Assembly (NCBI GenBank): GCA_964390905.1
Contig: CAYMLO010000033.1
Coordinates: 1-64,000, forward strand
Origin: JAFGLZ01 sp964390905
Lineage (GTDB): Bacteria > Planctomycetota > Phycisphaerae > UBA1845 > JAFGLZ01
Length of the DNA stretch: 64,000 nucleotides
Direction of reading: 5' to 3'
Each line of letters starts with the position of its first letter. Position 1 is the first letter of the stretch. Shown one piece after another: positions 50,115 through 60,800 of the stretch. Position numbers and translations under genes: made by a program. A model generated the notes under the pieces. It saw nothing but the letters and a program-made list of their open reading frames with translations, did not search any database and had not been told where the DNA came from.

Positions 50115-53100
50115 ACGCGGCACGCCCCCCGATGCGGCCGATCTCGACGTCGTCCCACCACCCGTTCGTGCTCCAGGTGCGAATGCCGAATCGCCCGCCG
50201 GCGAGCGGCTCGGGATCGCGGACGTCATGGATCTTGACGCCGTCGAGGTAGTATCGAAGCCGACCGTCCTGCGCGGTCACGGCGACGCGGTACACCTTGC
50301 CGACCTCGGATCGGATGTCCGCGTGGTGCAGCAGGTTGAATCCGGGGTCGCGCCGGGCACGGCTCCAACCGGGCCGGCAGCCGCCCGTCAGCGTGAAGAT
50401 GTAGTTGGGAATGCTGTGGTACGTCTTGTAGTCCCCGCTGCGACCGAAGCGAAGCGGCCGGCCGTCCGCCTCCCGGGCGTGCAGAAACAGGTTGATGTTC
50501 GCGGCGTTCTGCTCGGCGGGAGGCACCGCCTCCGCACGGAACCTGACCATGACGTTGTCGGGCAGCTCCGGCCGATACCAGATCGTGGCGACGTTCCGCA
50601 TCGTGGGCTTGAGGCCGCGGATGCACAGCCTGCCGTCCGCCACCTTCACCTCGCTGTTGCCCTCGACGATCCACCGCGACGGCCAGTCATCACGGTCGAA
50701 CGTCTCGCGTGCCAACCATTCGACCGCGTACGTCTCGTCGCCGAGACGCACCGTCTCACTCCGACCGGTCGGTGGGAGGACGCCCGGGTCCGTCGCCAGC
50801 GCGTGCGCGCGGACGGCTGCGACGTCCACGCGGACGTCGCCAGGAATCTTCGGATCGAATGATACCGTCCGCTTCCGACCGTCCGACCCGGTCACGGTCA
50901 CGGCCGATTGGCCCTGAAACGTCACGCCCGGTCGCTTGTCCCCCTCGCGCCAGGCCAGCAGCGCGGCCAGGACCGTCCATTCCCGCGCAGGCTCGCGATG
51001 GGTGACCCAGACGTTATGGGCCATCCACTTGCGTTTGGGCAGGTCCCGGTCCTTCTTGGCCAGACGCTTGACGGTGCTGGGGTACAGATCCTTGCCCGTG
51101 ATCGGGTTTTGGAACCCCTTGCGTCCCGTCAGATCGACGACGTCGACATCCCGCCGGTCGTTGGCCAGCGCAACCTGCGCGTGGACGTCGCCGAGGCGAT
51201 AGGAGAAGGAAGTCCTATCCGCCGCGATGGCCAGGTCCGTCTCCGGCGCAACATGGAACAGCCAGGAGAACCGGGCCGGTTTGACATCGGGACGCATGGC
51301 CAGATCGTCGAAGATCGCAAACCACCTACCGTCTACGAAGAGCACATGGCGATGACATCGAAGCAAACCGCGCACGGTCTGATAGGCGTGCGTGGCGTCG
51401 GTCGCCCAGTAGACCACGTCTCGGTGGCGCTGACACGCCAGGAGCCTCCCGGCGAAGGGCCCGGTTGGGCGGCGGGGGTTCCACTCCTGCCCCACGCCGT
51501 TGACGAGAACGACATTGTGGCTCATCGCGTGGCGCGAGTGGGGATCGGGATAGGCCATCCCGCCCCCGCTCGCGCTGAGCGTCTGGCCCAGGGCGTGCCA
51601 GACGAAATCGTTCTCCGACCGGAACGAATGACTGTACCCACCACGCGGGCGGCATTTGAGGATCATCCCCACCGCATCGTCGAAGGCCTTGCGGTCCGAC
51701 GGGGGTCGTGAGCTGACCATGACCCACCCCGCTTCCGGGAACACCGCCCACGTCGGCTCATCAGTCGTCGGCGCCGTCCAAGGCAACTCACCGGCCGCAC
51801 ACAGCTCGATCCAGGGACGACCCGACGGTGCGTCGCTGACCTCCTTGGCCAGCACGTCGCGACGATGCGCGAGCCGGCCATCGCCCGTCAGCCAGGCAAG
51901 GTAGCGGAAACTGTGCAGGTGACCGCGTCGCAGGCGATTCGGATCAGCGGCGTAGTCGCCAAAGGATAATCGCTGGATGCCCAGCGGCGCGAGGTGCGCG
52001 TACCATTCGCCCAACCGTCCAAAGACGGGGTTGCGGCCGATCCGGAGCTCGGGCAGCAGCAGCGCCGTGACCATCGCCGCCGACAGCATCGTCCTGCCCT
52101 TGCCCGACCCGTAGGACAGCCCCTCGTTCCAACCCTCGTCCGGCCCATGGGCACTCGTTACGCCGGTCAGGTAGTGCAGGCAGAGCGGGACAAGTTCGTC
52201 GGACACCTTCAGATCGCCCGCCGTCAGCAGGACCGGCGGCAGGGACCACATGAAGTTCTCGTAGGGATGACTCGCGCAGAAGACGGCCGAGCCGCTCAGC
52301 GAGATGTTCCGCCCCGCCACCCACGAAGCCCGTTCCAGAAACGTGGCCCGCAGTCGCCAATCGATGGCGTCGAGCAGGACCTTCTGCTCGTCCGCCGTCA
52401 GATCGGCCTGCCACCAGTCGTAGCACAGCGCGAGGAACTCGGTGATCTGCGTCGGCCATTTGCGCTTCGCACCGTGGAACTCCGGAGAGGCCACGCCGCC
52501 CCTCGGGAACCGGGCCAGCGCCAGCGCATGGTCCTTCGCCCTGGCATAACGCCCATTGCCCGTCAAGCAGTGGGCAAACGACGCCAGCGCAATGCCGCGA
52601 CCGATCTGCGAGAACTTCAGCTCGTCGAGTTGGGTCTGGCCGCGGCGATCGGTCTTGGGGAAGTCCTGCCACCACGACGCTTTGGTGACCTTCTCAGCCG
52701 ACTTCAGGGCGGCCTTCACCCAGCGCGCCGTCCGGTCATCCTTCATGAGGCGGTCACGCCACGCCCCCCAGTCGCCGTCGGGCGGGCCGATCCGCGGGTG
52801 GCGCTGCGCCGACAGTCGCTGGACGGCTTGACGGATGATCGTCCGATCCCAGGTTGCCGCCCCCGGGTCAAAGGCAAACGTCCGCACCGCGCTCCACTGC
52901 TCTTGTTTCGTGCCCACCCAGTAACCGACCCGCCAGGACCACCGCGTGTTCTCGAGCACGGGCAGGGCGTTATAGAAGTTGTAGGACGTGCGGATCTCGA
53001 TGTCGGGCTTGGCGAAGTCGCCCGTGCGCGAGAGCTGCAGACAGAACTCGTGCAGCGCAATGTCCTTGCCGGCGGTCAGGACGTGCGGCACGTACGGCCA

Positions 53101-53301
53101 GGAGAACCTGGGCGGGTTCACGTCGCACCGCTGCCCGTTGCCCGGACGGAACGTCAGGTAGTGCGGGTATTCCCACCGACCGTCAAACGGCAGCAGCGCA
53201 TCGGGGCCCAACGGGACGGTGATCGTTTGTTCAGCCTGACATCGTTCGACCGCGATGGACCCGACCACCAGCGTCACAAGCATGAACGGATATCGAATCA
53301 T
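50092..53301 (-). CDS. Exported heparinase II/III-like polysaccharide lyase
   Basis: A 1069-residue exported enzyme. The ATG at 53301 follows GGAGG by seven bases; the signal peptide ends Cys-Gln-Ala-Glu. An N-terminal Fn3-like region (about 25-140, DUF4962-like) is followed by a helical toroid (about 150-500) with the long Asn-Ile-Ser-Leu-Ser-Gly helix and Tyr-Glu-Asn segment. A heparinase II/III beta-sheet domain (PF07940 type, about 510-800) follows, with Phe-Pro-Glu-Ala-Gly-Trp-Val-Met-Val-Ser and His-Asn-Val-Val-Leu-Val-Asn-Gly. The last 200 residues look like a laminin-G-type sandwich. Substrates of the family are uronate-containing polymers such as heparin or alginate; which applies here is open. 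Confidence 0.86.
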   Translation of the reverse strand: MIRYPFMLVTLVVGSIAVERCQAEQTITVPLGPDALLPFDGRWEYPHYLTFRPGNGQRCDVNPPRFSWPYVPHVLTAGKDIALHEFCLQLSRTGDFAKPDIEIRTSYNFYNALPVLENTRWSWRVGYWVGTKQEQWSAVRTFAFDPGAATWDRTIIRQAVQRLSAQRHPRIGPPDGDWGAWRDRLMKDDRTARWVKAALKSAEKVTKASWWQDFPKTDRRGQTQLDELKFSQIGRGIALASFAHCLTGNGRYARAKDHALALARFPRGGVASPEFHGAKRKWPTQITEFLALCYDWWQADLTADEQKVLLDAIDWRLRATFLERASWVAGRNISLSGSAVFCASHPYENFMWSLPPVLLTAGDLKVSDELVPLCLHYLTGVTSAHGPDEGWNEGLSYGSGKGRTMLSAAMVTALLLPELRIGRNPVFGRLGEWYAHLAPLGIQRLSFGDYAADPNRLRRGHLHSFRYLAWLTGDGRLAHRRDVLAKEVSDAPSGRPWIELCAAGELPWTAPTTDEPTWAVFPEAGWVMVSSRPPSDRKAFDDAVGMILKCRPRGGYSHSFRSENDFVWHALGQTLSASGGGMAYPDPHSRHAMSHNVVLVNGVGQEWNPRRPTGPFAGRLLACQRHRDVVYWATDATHAYQTVRGLLRCHRHVLFVDGRWFAIFDDLAMRPDVKPARFSWLFHVAPETDLAIAADRTSFSYRLGDVHAQVALANDRRDVDVVDLTGRKGFQNPITGKDLYPSTVKRLAKKDRDLPKRKWMAHNVWVTHREPAREWTVLAALLAWREGDKRPGVTFQGQSAVTVTGSDGRKRTVSFDPKIPGDVRVDVAAVRAHALATDPGVLPPTGRSETVRLGDETYAVEWLARETFDRDDWPSRWIVEGNSEVKVADGRLCIRGLKPTMRNVATIWYRPELPDNVMVRFRAEAVPPAEQNAANINLFLHAREADGRPLRFGRSGDYKTYHSIPNYIFTLTGGCRPGWSRARRDPGFNLLHHADIRSEVGKVYRVAVTAQDGRLRYYLDGVKIHDVRDPEPLAGGRFGIRTWSTNGWWDDVEIGRIGGRAASTRSSAP

Positions 53302-53380
53302 TGATGCGCCTCCGGCAAGGTCCGCCCCGCGGACCACGCTCCCAGTATGTCCCGCCGCTGCCCCGGTGTCGATCCGCCTG

Positions 53381-53410
53381 TTGGTATGTTCCCGAGGCGC
53401 AGGGTATGAT
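53381..53410 (+). promoter_or_regulatory. Sigma-70-type promoter for the large fusion gene
   Basis: TTGGTA (53381-53386), an 18-base spacer and TATGAT (53405-53410, 5 of 6) lie 34 bases upstream of the ATG at 53445, which has its own GGAGG site. Confidence 0.5.
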
Positions 53411-53444
53411 CAGCCCGCACGTGCTGACGCGGAGGTGAAGACTC

Positions 53445-56400
53445 ATGAGCAGAATCCCCGTGTGTGTGTTGCTCGTCTGGGGCATGCATGTCTGCGAGAC
53501 GACGGCGGCGACCTCCGACGCGAAGGCTCGGCCGCCCACTCCCACTGCCCGCAAAAAGCACACCGAGACGATCCAATCCTCCCGACACACATACCGCATT
53601 ACCTTGGACGGTCGTCTGGACGAGGACAACACGCTGGCCTGGCGGCGGGTGTCCGGCCGGAGCACCATGGAGTGGCCGCTCTTTCAGCCCAATCTGTCCG
53701 TCACCCTCAAGAACGTCGGACAGACGGACGTCCGATCGGCGTGGCTGGTCGTCAACGGTCGGGACTGGTACAGCATCGACACGCTGCTGGCCAGCATCGT
53801 CGAGCCGGACATGTCCGACCGCGAGAAGGCCTTCGCCGTCTACGAGCTCTTCAAGAAGAGCTTCTACCACTACAACGTGGCCGAGTGTCGCGTCGACGAC
53901 GAGGGCTATCTGGTCAGCGACGTCCTCGATCCGGTCAAGATGTTCAACATGTACGAGAACAACGGCTGCTCGCTACACGCCATCAACTTGGCCACGATGT
54001 GGCAGCGGCTGGGACTCGAGGCCCGCGTGATCAACTTCAAGAGCATCCACTGGGTCAGTGAGGTGTTCTACGACGACGCGTGGCACATGCTGGACGCCGA
54101 CGCGCGGGTCTTCTTCCCGAAACACGACAACGAGACGGTCGCGGGGATGGCGGACTGGGCCAACGACCGCTATCTGCTCAAGCGGGCCCACCACAGCGGC
54201 GACTTCGCCGAGACGGACGTCAAGGCCGACCTCGACCATGCAACGCATTACCTGGAGAAGAACAGCGGCAGACCCTATCGGGCGAAGCAAGACCACCGCA
54301 TGGACATCCACCTGCGACCCGACGAGAGGATCGTCTATCGCTGGGACAACATCGGGAAGTTCCACGACAACTGGCGACACAAGAAGTACGTGCCCAAGTT
54401 CGCGAACGGTCGGTTCGTGTACGCGCCGGATTTCACCAAGCCGCACGCCGAAGGCGGAGCCGAACGGCGGGCCAACGTATCGGGCTTCGGCGCGTCGCCG
54501 AACCAGTTGACGATCGAAGACGCGAAGCGCCCGGGTGAGTTGGTGTATCGGTTCGTCTCGCCCTACGTCATCGTCGGCGGAACGGTCGAGCTAGGCTACC
54601 GGCGCGGCGAGGGAGCCAAGCTGGGCCTGGAAATCTCGTTCGACGGCAAGCAGTGGACAGCTCTGTGGCAGGCTGACAAGACCGGGGATGCGCTGACCGC
54701 GAAGGTGTCGCTCGATGCCGCCATCGCGACGCGATCCACCGATGCCAAGTACGTCTACTGGCTGCGATATCAATTGGGTCCAGCCCACGCCGCGTCGGAC
54801 ATTGCCGTGTGTCGGATGGTCGTGACGACCGACTTCCAGGCGTCGATCAACGCGTTGCCCTCGCTGCGTCTGGGCGTCAACGAGATTGCCTATCGCGACG
54901 CCACGTCGGGCCCGCACCAGGTGCAGATCACCCACGAATGGCAGGAGTGTGACGCGGTCCGGCCGCCACCGGCGCCCGTGCCAGTGGCGGCGGCGACGAT
55001 GAGCCTGGCACCCACGTTGCGCTGGCAGCAGCCCGCGTCCGCACAGAAACGGCCGATCAGCCACTACCGAATCCAGGTCCGCTTCGATCCGAAGATGCGC
55101 GTGCCCGTCTCACCGAACCTGGAGCGGGTCTTCGCATCAGCCAAACCGCAGTGGCAGGTCCCGGTCGGCTGGCTCGTTCCGAACAAGAAGTACTACTGGC
55201 GGGTGCGGGCGCGGGACGAGGGCGGTATCTGGAGTTCCTGGTCGAAGGTCGCCAGCTTCACCGCACAAGGCCCCGGATTGGTCAAGCAGATCACAGTCGA
55301 CGGGACGGATCTGCGCTGGCAGCCGTCACCCGTCGGCACGCCGCCAGCCCGCTACGAGGTGTTTGGCTCGGACGAGCGCGGATTCATCCCATCGGCCGAG
55401 ACCCGCCTGGCCGCTGTAAACGATCCGCATTGGGCCATCACCCTGCCCACCGCGCGCCGTTTCTATCGCGTTCGCCCCGTCGATGCACAGAGGATCGTCG
55501 GGCCGGTGTCGGCGCCGGTAGACGCAGCCCCGGTACGGCCACGATTCATGGCGTCGCTCCGGGTCGGCGAGAACCTGGCCCGTCGCGCCAAGGTAAGCGC
55601 CACGCGGACCGTGAGAACATACGAGGTTGAGGCCGCCGTCGACGGCGATCCCAAAACGCTGTGGGCGGGCGGGCAGGGCACAGACCTGCGCCTCCACCCG
55701 GCCGACTTCGTCCTCGACCTGGGTCGAGACGCCGTCGTCGATACGGTGATCCTGACCACGGACCGGCTGAAGAACCAGTTGCGGCTGAAGGCCGCGGCCG
55801 TCTACGCATGGGCGGGCGATGACTGGGATGGCAAGCCCCTCTTTGCGGTGACGTCGAACACCCGGACGGTCGTTATCTGTCGGTTCCCAGCGGTCCAAAC
55901 GTCTCGACTGTGCATCCGGTGTCTGGACACGGCCCGCGGCGACCACAGTTTCGCCCACCTCAACGAGATCGAGATCTACGGATCGTCCGGTCCCCCGAAG
56001 CGCAAGCTGACACCGTCTGGCCTGCCTGAATCCCTCGGCCACACCCACGATCTGGCGGCGCTGGACCGTCAGATTGAGCAGTTGCGTCGCGCCGGGGAGA
56101 TCGGGAAGGTCCGCTCGGAATACCTATCGCGACGGCGGCCGTTGCTCGTCGAATGCGGCGCATGGCAGTCCAAGCTATCCGCCGAGACGAAACGAACCGA
56201 GGCGTTCGCAAAACAAGGCGCGCCGCCCTGGGCGGTCGCCCTCCGCGATGCGCTGGCGCGCTACCGCTTGTGGGCGCACTGGTGGATCTCGCATCAGAAA
56301 CCCGACGGGCAGTTCGGCGGACAATACGGCGACGACGTCGAGCTGTGCTGCGGTTGGCCCGTGCTGTGCCTGGCCCAGGACGATCCCAAGACGTTCGATG

Positions 56401-57863
56401 CGCTCAAGCGCCTCGCGGACGGCCTCTGGGAGAATACTCCCTCCGTCAAGAAACACGGCTTCGACCTCTACAGCGACGTCGAGCACTCGGCCGAGCCGAC
56501 CAGCTACAGTCAACCCCGCATGGTCGCGCTCGACTGGCATCGTCGCGGCCAGATCGAGAACTCAGTCTACGTCGACCGCTGCCGGCAGACGGTCGAGACG
56601 ATCGTCAGGGAATGGATGGGCAGGAACGAGAAGGGCCGACTCCAATTCAAGTCGAGCTGGTTCGGCTACGACCGACAGATGAAGCCGAAGATCAACCCGA
56701 AGGGCATGGTCGACATTCCCCAGTGCGCCAAGGCCCTCAAGCCCGGGCTGTACGTCGTGTGGGCCGCCGGTGACGAACAGGTCAAGCGGACAATGATCGA
56801 CTACGGTCGGACCTGGGCCGAGGCCGCCCTGACCGAGTACGAAGGCAAGCCGCGTGGCCTGCTGCCGGCCCGCATCCATTGGCCCTCTGGCAAGCCCGAG
56901 GGGGCGCACACCCGGTTCCCGCCCATGCGGGCGATGTACTTCCACCTGCTCGCCTGCTATCGGTGGACGAAGGATCCGGTCTTCCTCGAGCCGATCCGCC
57001 GCATGCTCAAACAGTTGGTCGTCGAGCGGGCGGTGGGCGACATCCCGGCTGCGTCGGGTTACGGCAAGCCGGATCAAAAGGAATACGCCATCTGCCAAGG
57101 GCAGTTGGCGCTGGCGGCGTCGCTATGGCGAAGGCTGTCCGGTGACCATTCGCTGGACGACCCCTTCAGGCGCTGGGCGCGCCGGCTGTCCAAGAGCCTG
57201 CCCGACGGTCATCAGATGTTCTTCTCGCTCGATCCGCGCCGGCCGGACCTCTGGCTGCCGGACGCCCCCACGCGTGGCGCGTTTCGCATGCCGCGATACG
57301 CCGTTGGGACGCCGTTCTATCTCGGGTGGGAAGTGACGGGCGACAAGCGCCTTCTGGTCCAGGCCTGTCGCAATCTGTCCGGCGACCTGACCGATCAGTG
57401 GGGCCCCCTCACCTACTGGTTCTACGACAAGACCGAGCCCCGCGTGACGAGCAACGACCACCTGGCGCATTCGATCCAATGGGCGGCCTTCGCGTTGTGC
57501 CAAATAACGACCGGCGGCCCCGGGCCGATCGAAGCACCCTACCCGTCCATGGCCGTGACCTGGACGGGAGGCGGCCAGGACGTCGTCCCGCTCGTCGTCT
57601 CCCACGATCCGGACCACGTTTGCAGTCTGCTACACAACTTCCGCCCCGCGCCCGTTGACGTCCGCCCGAGGTTCTGGGAGCTTCGGCCGGGCAGATACAC
57701 GCTGAAGCTCGGCAAAGACGGCAACGGCGACAACCGCATGGATCGCCTCCTGCTTCAGCGTGAGGTCACCGTGAGGGGACCGACGCAGGCGCGCGTCTCG
57801 CTGCCTGCCGGGGGCACCTGTGTGTTGACCGTATCGAGGATGCCTGGGAGCGCACCAGATTGA
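53445..57863 (+). CDS. Giant exported transglutaminase-like / discoidin / helical-barrel fusion
   Basis: A 1472-residue exported protein; GGAGG precedes the ATG and the signal peptide ends about Thr-Thr-Ala-Ala. Residues about 30-610 are paralogous to the whole protein at 17454: a transglutaminase-like fold with Cys175, His202 and Asp217, two beta domains, and an Fn3-like domain with Tyr-Tyr-Trp-Arg-Val-Arg-Ala. A second Fn3 (about 610-700) leads to a discoidin/CBM32-type domain (about 710-860, Asn-Leu-Ala-Arg-Arg-Ala, Val-Asp-Gly-Asp-Pro-Lys-Thr-Leu-Trp). A charged helical linker (880-930) is followed by an (alpha/alpha) barrel (about 940-1370) and a terminal beta segment. Binding, helical-barrel lysis and an amide-active fold in one chain suggest attack on a peptide- or amide-linked polysaccharide; this is inference. 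Confidence 0.78.
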   Translation: MSRIPVCVLLVWGMHVCETTAATSDAKARPPTPTARKKHTETIQSSRHTYRITLDGRLDEDNTLAWRRVSGRSTMEWPLFQPNLSVTLKNVGQTDVRSAWLVVNGRDWYSIDTLLASIVEPDMSDREKAFAVYELFKKSFYHYNVAECRVDDEGYLVSDVLDPVKMFNMYENNGCSLHAINLATMWQRLGLEARVINFKSIHWVSEVFYDDAWHMLDADARVFFPKHDNETVAGMADWANDRYLLKRAHHSGDFAETDVKADLDHATHYLEKNSGRPYRAKQDHRMDIHLRPDERIVYRWDNIGKFHDNWRHKKYVPKFANGRFVYAPDFTKPHAEGGAERRANVSGFGASPNQLTIEDAKRPGELVYRFVSPYVIVGGTVELGYRRGEGAKLGLEISFDGKQWTALWQADKTGDALTAKVSLDAAIATRSTDAKYVYWLRYQLGPAHAASDIAVCRMVVTTDFQASINALPSLRLGVNEIAYRDATSGPHQVQITHEWQECDAVRPPPAPVPVAAATMSLAPTLRWQQPASAQKRPISHYRIQVRFDPKMRVPVSPNLERVFASAKPQWQVPVGWLVPNKKYYWRVRARDEGGIWSSWSKVASFTAQGPGLVKQITVDGTDLRWQPSPVGTPPARYEVFGSDERGFIPSAETRLAAVNDPHWAITLPTARRFYRVRPVDAQRIVGPVSAPVDAAPVRPRFMASLRVGENLARRAKVSATRTVRTYEVEAAVDGDPKTLWAGGQGTDLRLHPADFVLDLGRDAVVDTVILTTDRLKNQLRLKAAAVYAWAGDDWDGKPLFAVTSNTRTVVICRFPAVQTSRLCIRCLDTARGDHSFAHLNEIEIYGSSGPPKRKLTPSGLPESLGHTHDLAALDRQIEQLRRAGEIGKVRSEYLSRRRPLLVECGAWQSKLSAETKRTEAFAKQGAPPWAVALRDALARYRLWAHWWISHQKPDGQFGGQYGDDVELCCGWPVLCLAQDDPKTFDALKRLADGLWENTPSVKKHGFDLYSDVEHSAEPTSYSQPRMVALDWHRRGQIENSVYVDRCRQTVETIVREWMGRNEKGRLQFKSSWFGYDRQMKPKINPKGMVDIPQCAKALKPGLYVVWAAGDEQVKRTMIDYGRTWAEAALTEYEGKPRGLLPARIHWPSGKPEGAHTRFPPMRAMYFHLLACYRWTKDPVFLEPIRRMLKQLVVERAVGDIPAASGYGKPDQKEYAICQGQLALAASLWRRLSGDHSLDDPFRRWARRLSKSLPDGHQMFFSLDPRRPDLWLPDAPTRGAFRMPRYAVGTPFYLGWEVTGDKRLLVQACRNLSGDLTDQWGPLTYWFYDKTEPRVTSNDHLAHSIQWAAFALCQITTGGPGPIEAPYPSMAVTWTGGGQDVVPLVVSHDPDHVCSLLHNFRPAPVDVRPRFWELRPGRYTLKLGKDGNGDNRMDRLLLQREVTVRGPTQARVSLPAGGTCVLTVSRMPGSAPD

Positions 57864-57898
57864 GGCAGGGCCGGCGTCTCTGGGAGAGAGGAGTCCAG

Positions 57899-60800
57899 AT
57901 GAGCACGTCGAATCCCGCCGACAGCAGAAGGCGGTTCGCACAATGCGTCACTGGCGTCTGCCTGCTGGCGGGCGGTGTGCAGGCAAAGGCAGCCACCGGG
58001 TTCATAGACGAATTCATCGACGTCAAGGCCTGGTGCGCCAACAACGCCAACGCACCCGCCAAGTTCAGCTCGGACGGCAAGATCCTGACACTGATCGATC
58101 CGCCCGGCGGAGAGGCCACTTGGGGGACGAGCATCTCCCGGGGACCGGTCTCCGTCGACCTGACCGAAACGCCGTATCTTATCGCCAGAGTGATCGAGAC
58201 CACCGGTGCCTTCGCCGTCAAACTTGTCAGCAGGAAGACGAAGGACAAGCATTCGGCGACGGTGACCGTGCGTAGGCCGGGCCTGATGGTCGCCAATGTG
58301 GCGGAGCGCCTGAATTGTGCGGGCAAGACGTCGCTGACCATCGGCCTGTACGTCCTCGGACGAGAGAAGATGGCAAAGGTCGACTACGTCAAGTTCGCGG
58401 ATCGACTGACGGCAAAGGAGAAGAAGGCCATGGACAGGATGCTCGCGCAGCATCCCAAGAAGTACCACGGCCTGACCGAGCTAGCCACGCGGCGGGGATG
58501 GCGGGACCTGGGACACGTCCGGCGCGGCAAGACCTACCTGTCGGAGCGCACGGTGTTTCGCGACTCCAGCACGGGCGCGCCGGCCTGGCGGATGACGTGC
58601 GATCCGGGCATCGACAAGGGCGACTACTACGACATTCCCGCCTGGAACGCGGACGGATCGCTCATCACGTTTCTCAGCAAGCGGGGAGGCCGATCAGGAC
58701 GCTGGCTGATGAACGCCAAGGGCGGCAGCCTGCGTCCCTTCATCGGAGTCGATGGACGGTCGATTGGGTGGGGGGTCTGGAGCGTACGTTACCCCGATCG
58801 CTTCTATGGCGCCGTGGTGAACAAGGGGCGAACCCACGTGGTCGCCTACGACCCACGTACGGGGAGACACCAAGTTGTCGTCAGCGTCGAGCAAGAGAAC
58901 TTGGGCACGATGTATCCGCCGCATCCGTCGGAGAAGTGGTTCCTGTTCGGCCGGCGCGTCAGAAAGGGCAAAGCGGGCAGCCCGGACGATCCGTCCGAGG
59001 CCCACGTGGTCGGGCTGGACGGCTCGGTCCGGACCATCCGATTCGAGAGGCGCTGGCATCGGCTGCGGTTCACCAAGTCGCCCGACGCCCAGATCTTCTT
59101 CAACTTCGAGAAGCCCAGGACACAATGGACCATCCTACCCGATGGCAGCGACCGGACGAGAATCCCGAAGCCCGGCGGCCATCCCGATTGGATGCCCGGC
59201 GGAACCGAGATGACGTTCTACGCTGAGGGCAAGATCTGGGCCGTCCACCGCGATGGCACAGGTCTGCGCTGCATGGCGACGCTCAAGGGCGGCGGACACG
59301 GCGGTCCCTGCCTGGACGGGGAGTGGTTCGTGTCTGATACGACAAGGAGAGGGGAGTTCCCAGACTCGATCCTGATTCTTCGGACCGACGGTTCACAGAC
59401 CATCATCCCGGTCTTTCGGCACATGAGCTCCTACCTCGGTCACAGTGTCAGATGGCACCCCGGCCAAGACGCGACGCATCCGCATCCGGTCTCCAGTCCC
59501 GACGGCACGAAAATCCTGTGTAACAGCGATTTCTTGGGGCAGTACGCGGATGTCTACGTGAGCGTGGCGCGGATGCCCGACCCGCCGCGTGACCTGGCGG
59601 CGCAGCGCGACGGCGATCACGTGAGGCTGACGTGGCAGCGCCCCCGGCGATCCCGCGAGACGCATGGCTACGTGGTATATCGCAGCGACCGCAGCGGGTT
59701 GGGTTACCGTCGCGTGACGGACAAGCCCATTACAGTACCCGAATGGCGCGGGCCCGACGCGTCCACGCCCGGCTTCTACGTGGTGACGGCGGTCGAACAC
59801 AGCGGGTTGGAAAGCGCGCCGTCGAACGAGGTCTGTGACGCAGGCGGCGGCCACTGGCAAGGGGCGGCGCGCGTCTTCATCGAGGCAGAGGCCGGCAGAC
59901 CCACCGTGCCCATGCGGGAGGGCGGCGATTTCCCGACCGCCTCGAACGCCTACTACGTCGGGTCCGTGGAGGGCAAGCCGGGGGGCAACCTGGCCCTTGA
60001 CGTCGTCGTCCCCAAGGAGGGGAACTACCATCTGTGGGCCCGCATTCAGGATACTGGCACCCTCACCGTCGCGTGCAATGGGCGGCAGCATGGAACCCTC
60101 TCCTGCGAGGCGGTGACGTGGACGTGGCGGAAACTCGCCTCTGTCATGACCTTGGCGGCCGGGCGACATGCGCTGCGGTTCGAGAGCAAGGAAGGCGGAG
60201 AGCAGATCGACAAGCTGCTGTTGACCGACGACGCAGGCTTCGAACCGTACGGGGCCGGAGCGATCGACACGACGCCACCCGACGCGCCGACCCATCTGAA
60301 GGCTGTTTTGGTCTCGAACAATGCGCTGCATCTGACCTGGTCAGTCGTCCGCGCTACAGACGTCGACCACTACAACGTCTACTGCGGCACGAAGCCCGAC
60401 CTGGCCTGCGATCAAGGAGCGCTCGTGGGCTCCCCCGCTGAAACCGAGATGGTAGACTGGGGGCTGGGGCCGAACGAAGCCCGATGGTACAAGGTGACCG
60501 CGGTGGACCGCGCAGGCAACGAGTCGCCGACGTCAAAGGCCGTCGCGGCACGAACCCCACCGTTCAACCCCGTTCACATCGTCCTCGAGGCAAACCGGGC
60601 CAGGACACGGCAGATGAAGCTCGTCGCGTCGAAGGAGGCGGGCGGCCAGGTGCTCCGGGCGATCAAGCCAGCCCCCCTCGCCGAGGCCACCTGGACGTTC
60701 GACCTTCCGCGCGACGTTACAGGCGCCATCTGGGCGCGCCTGCTGGGCACTGAAGAGACGCCCGCCCACTGCATGCTTCGCATCGACCACGACGCGCGAA

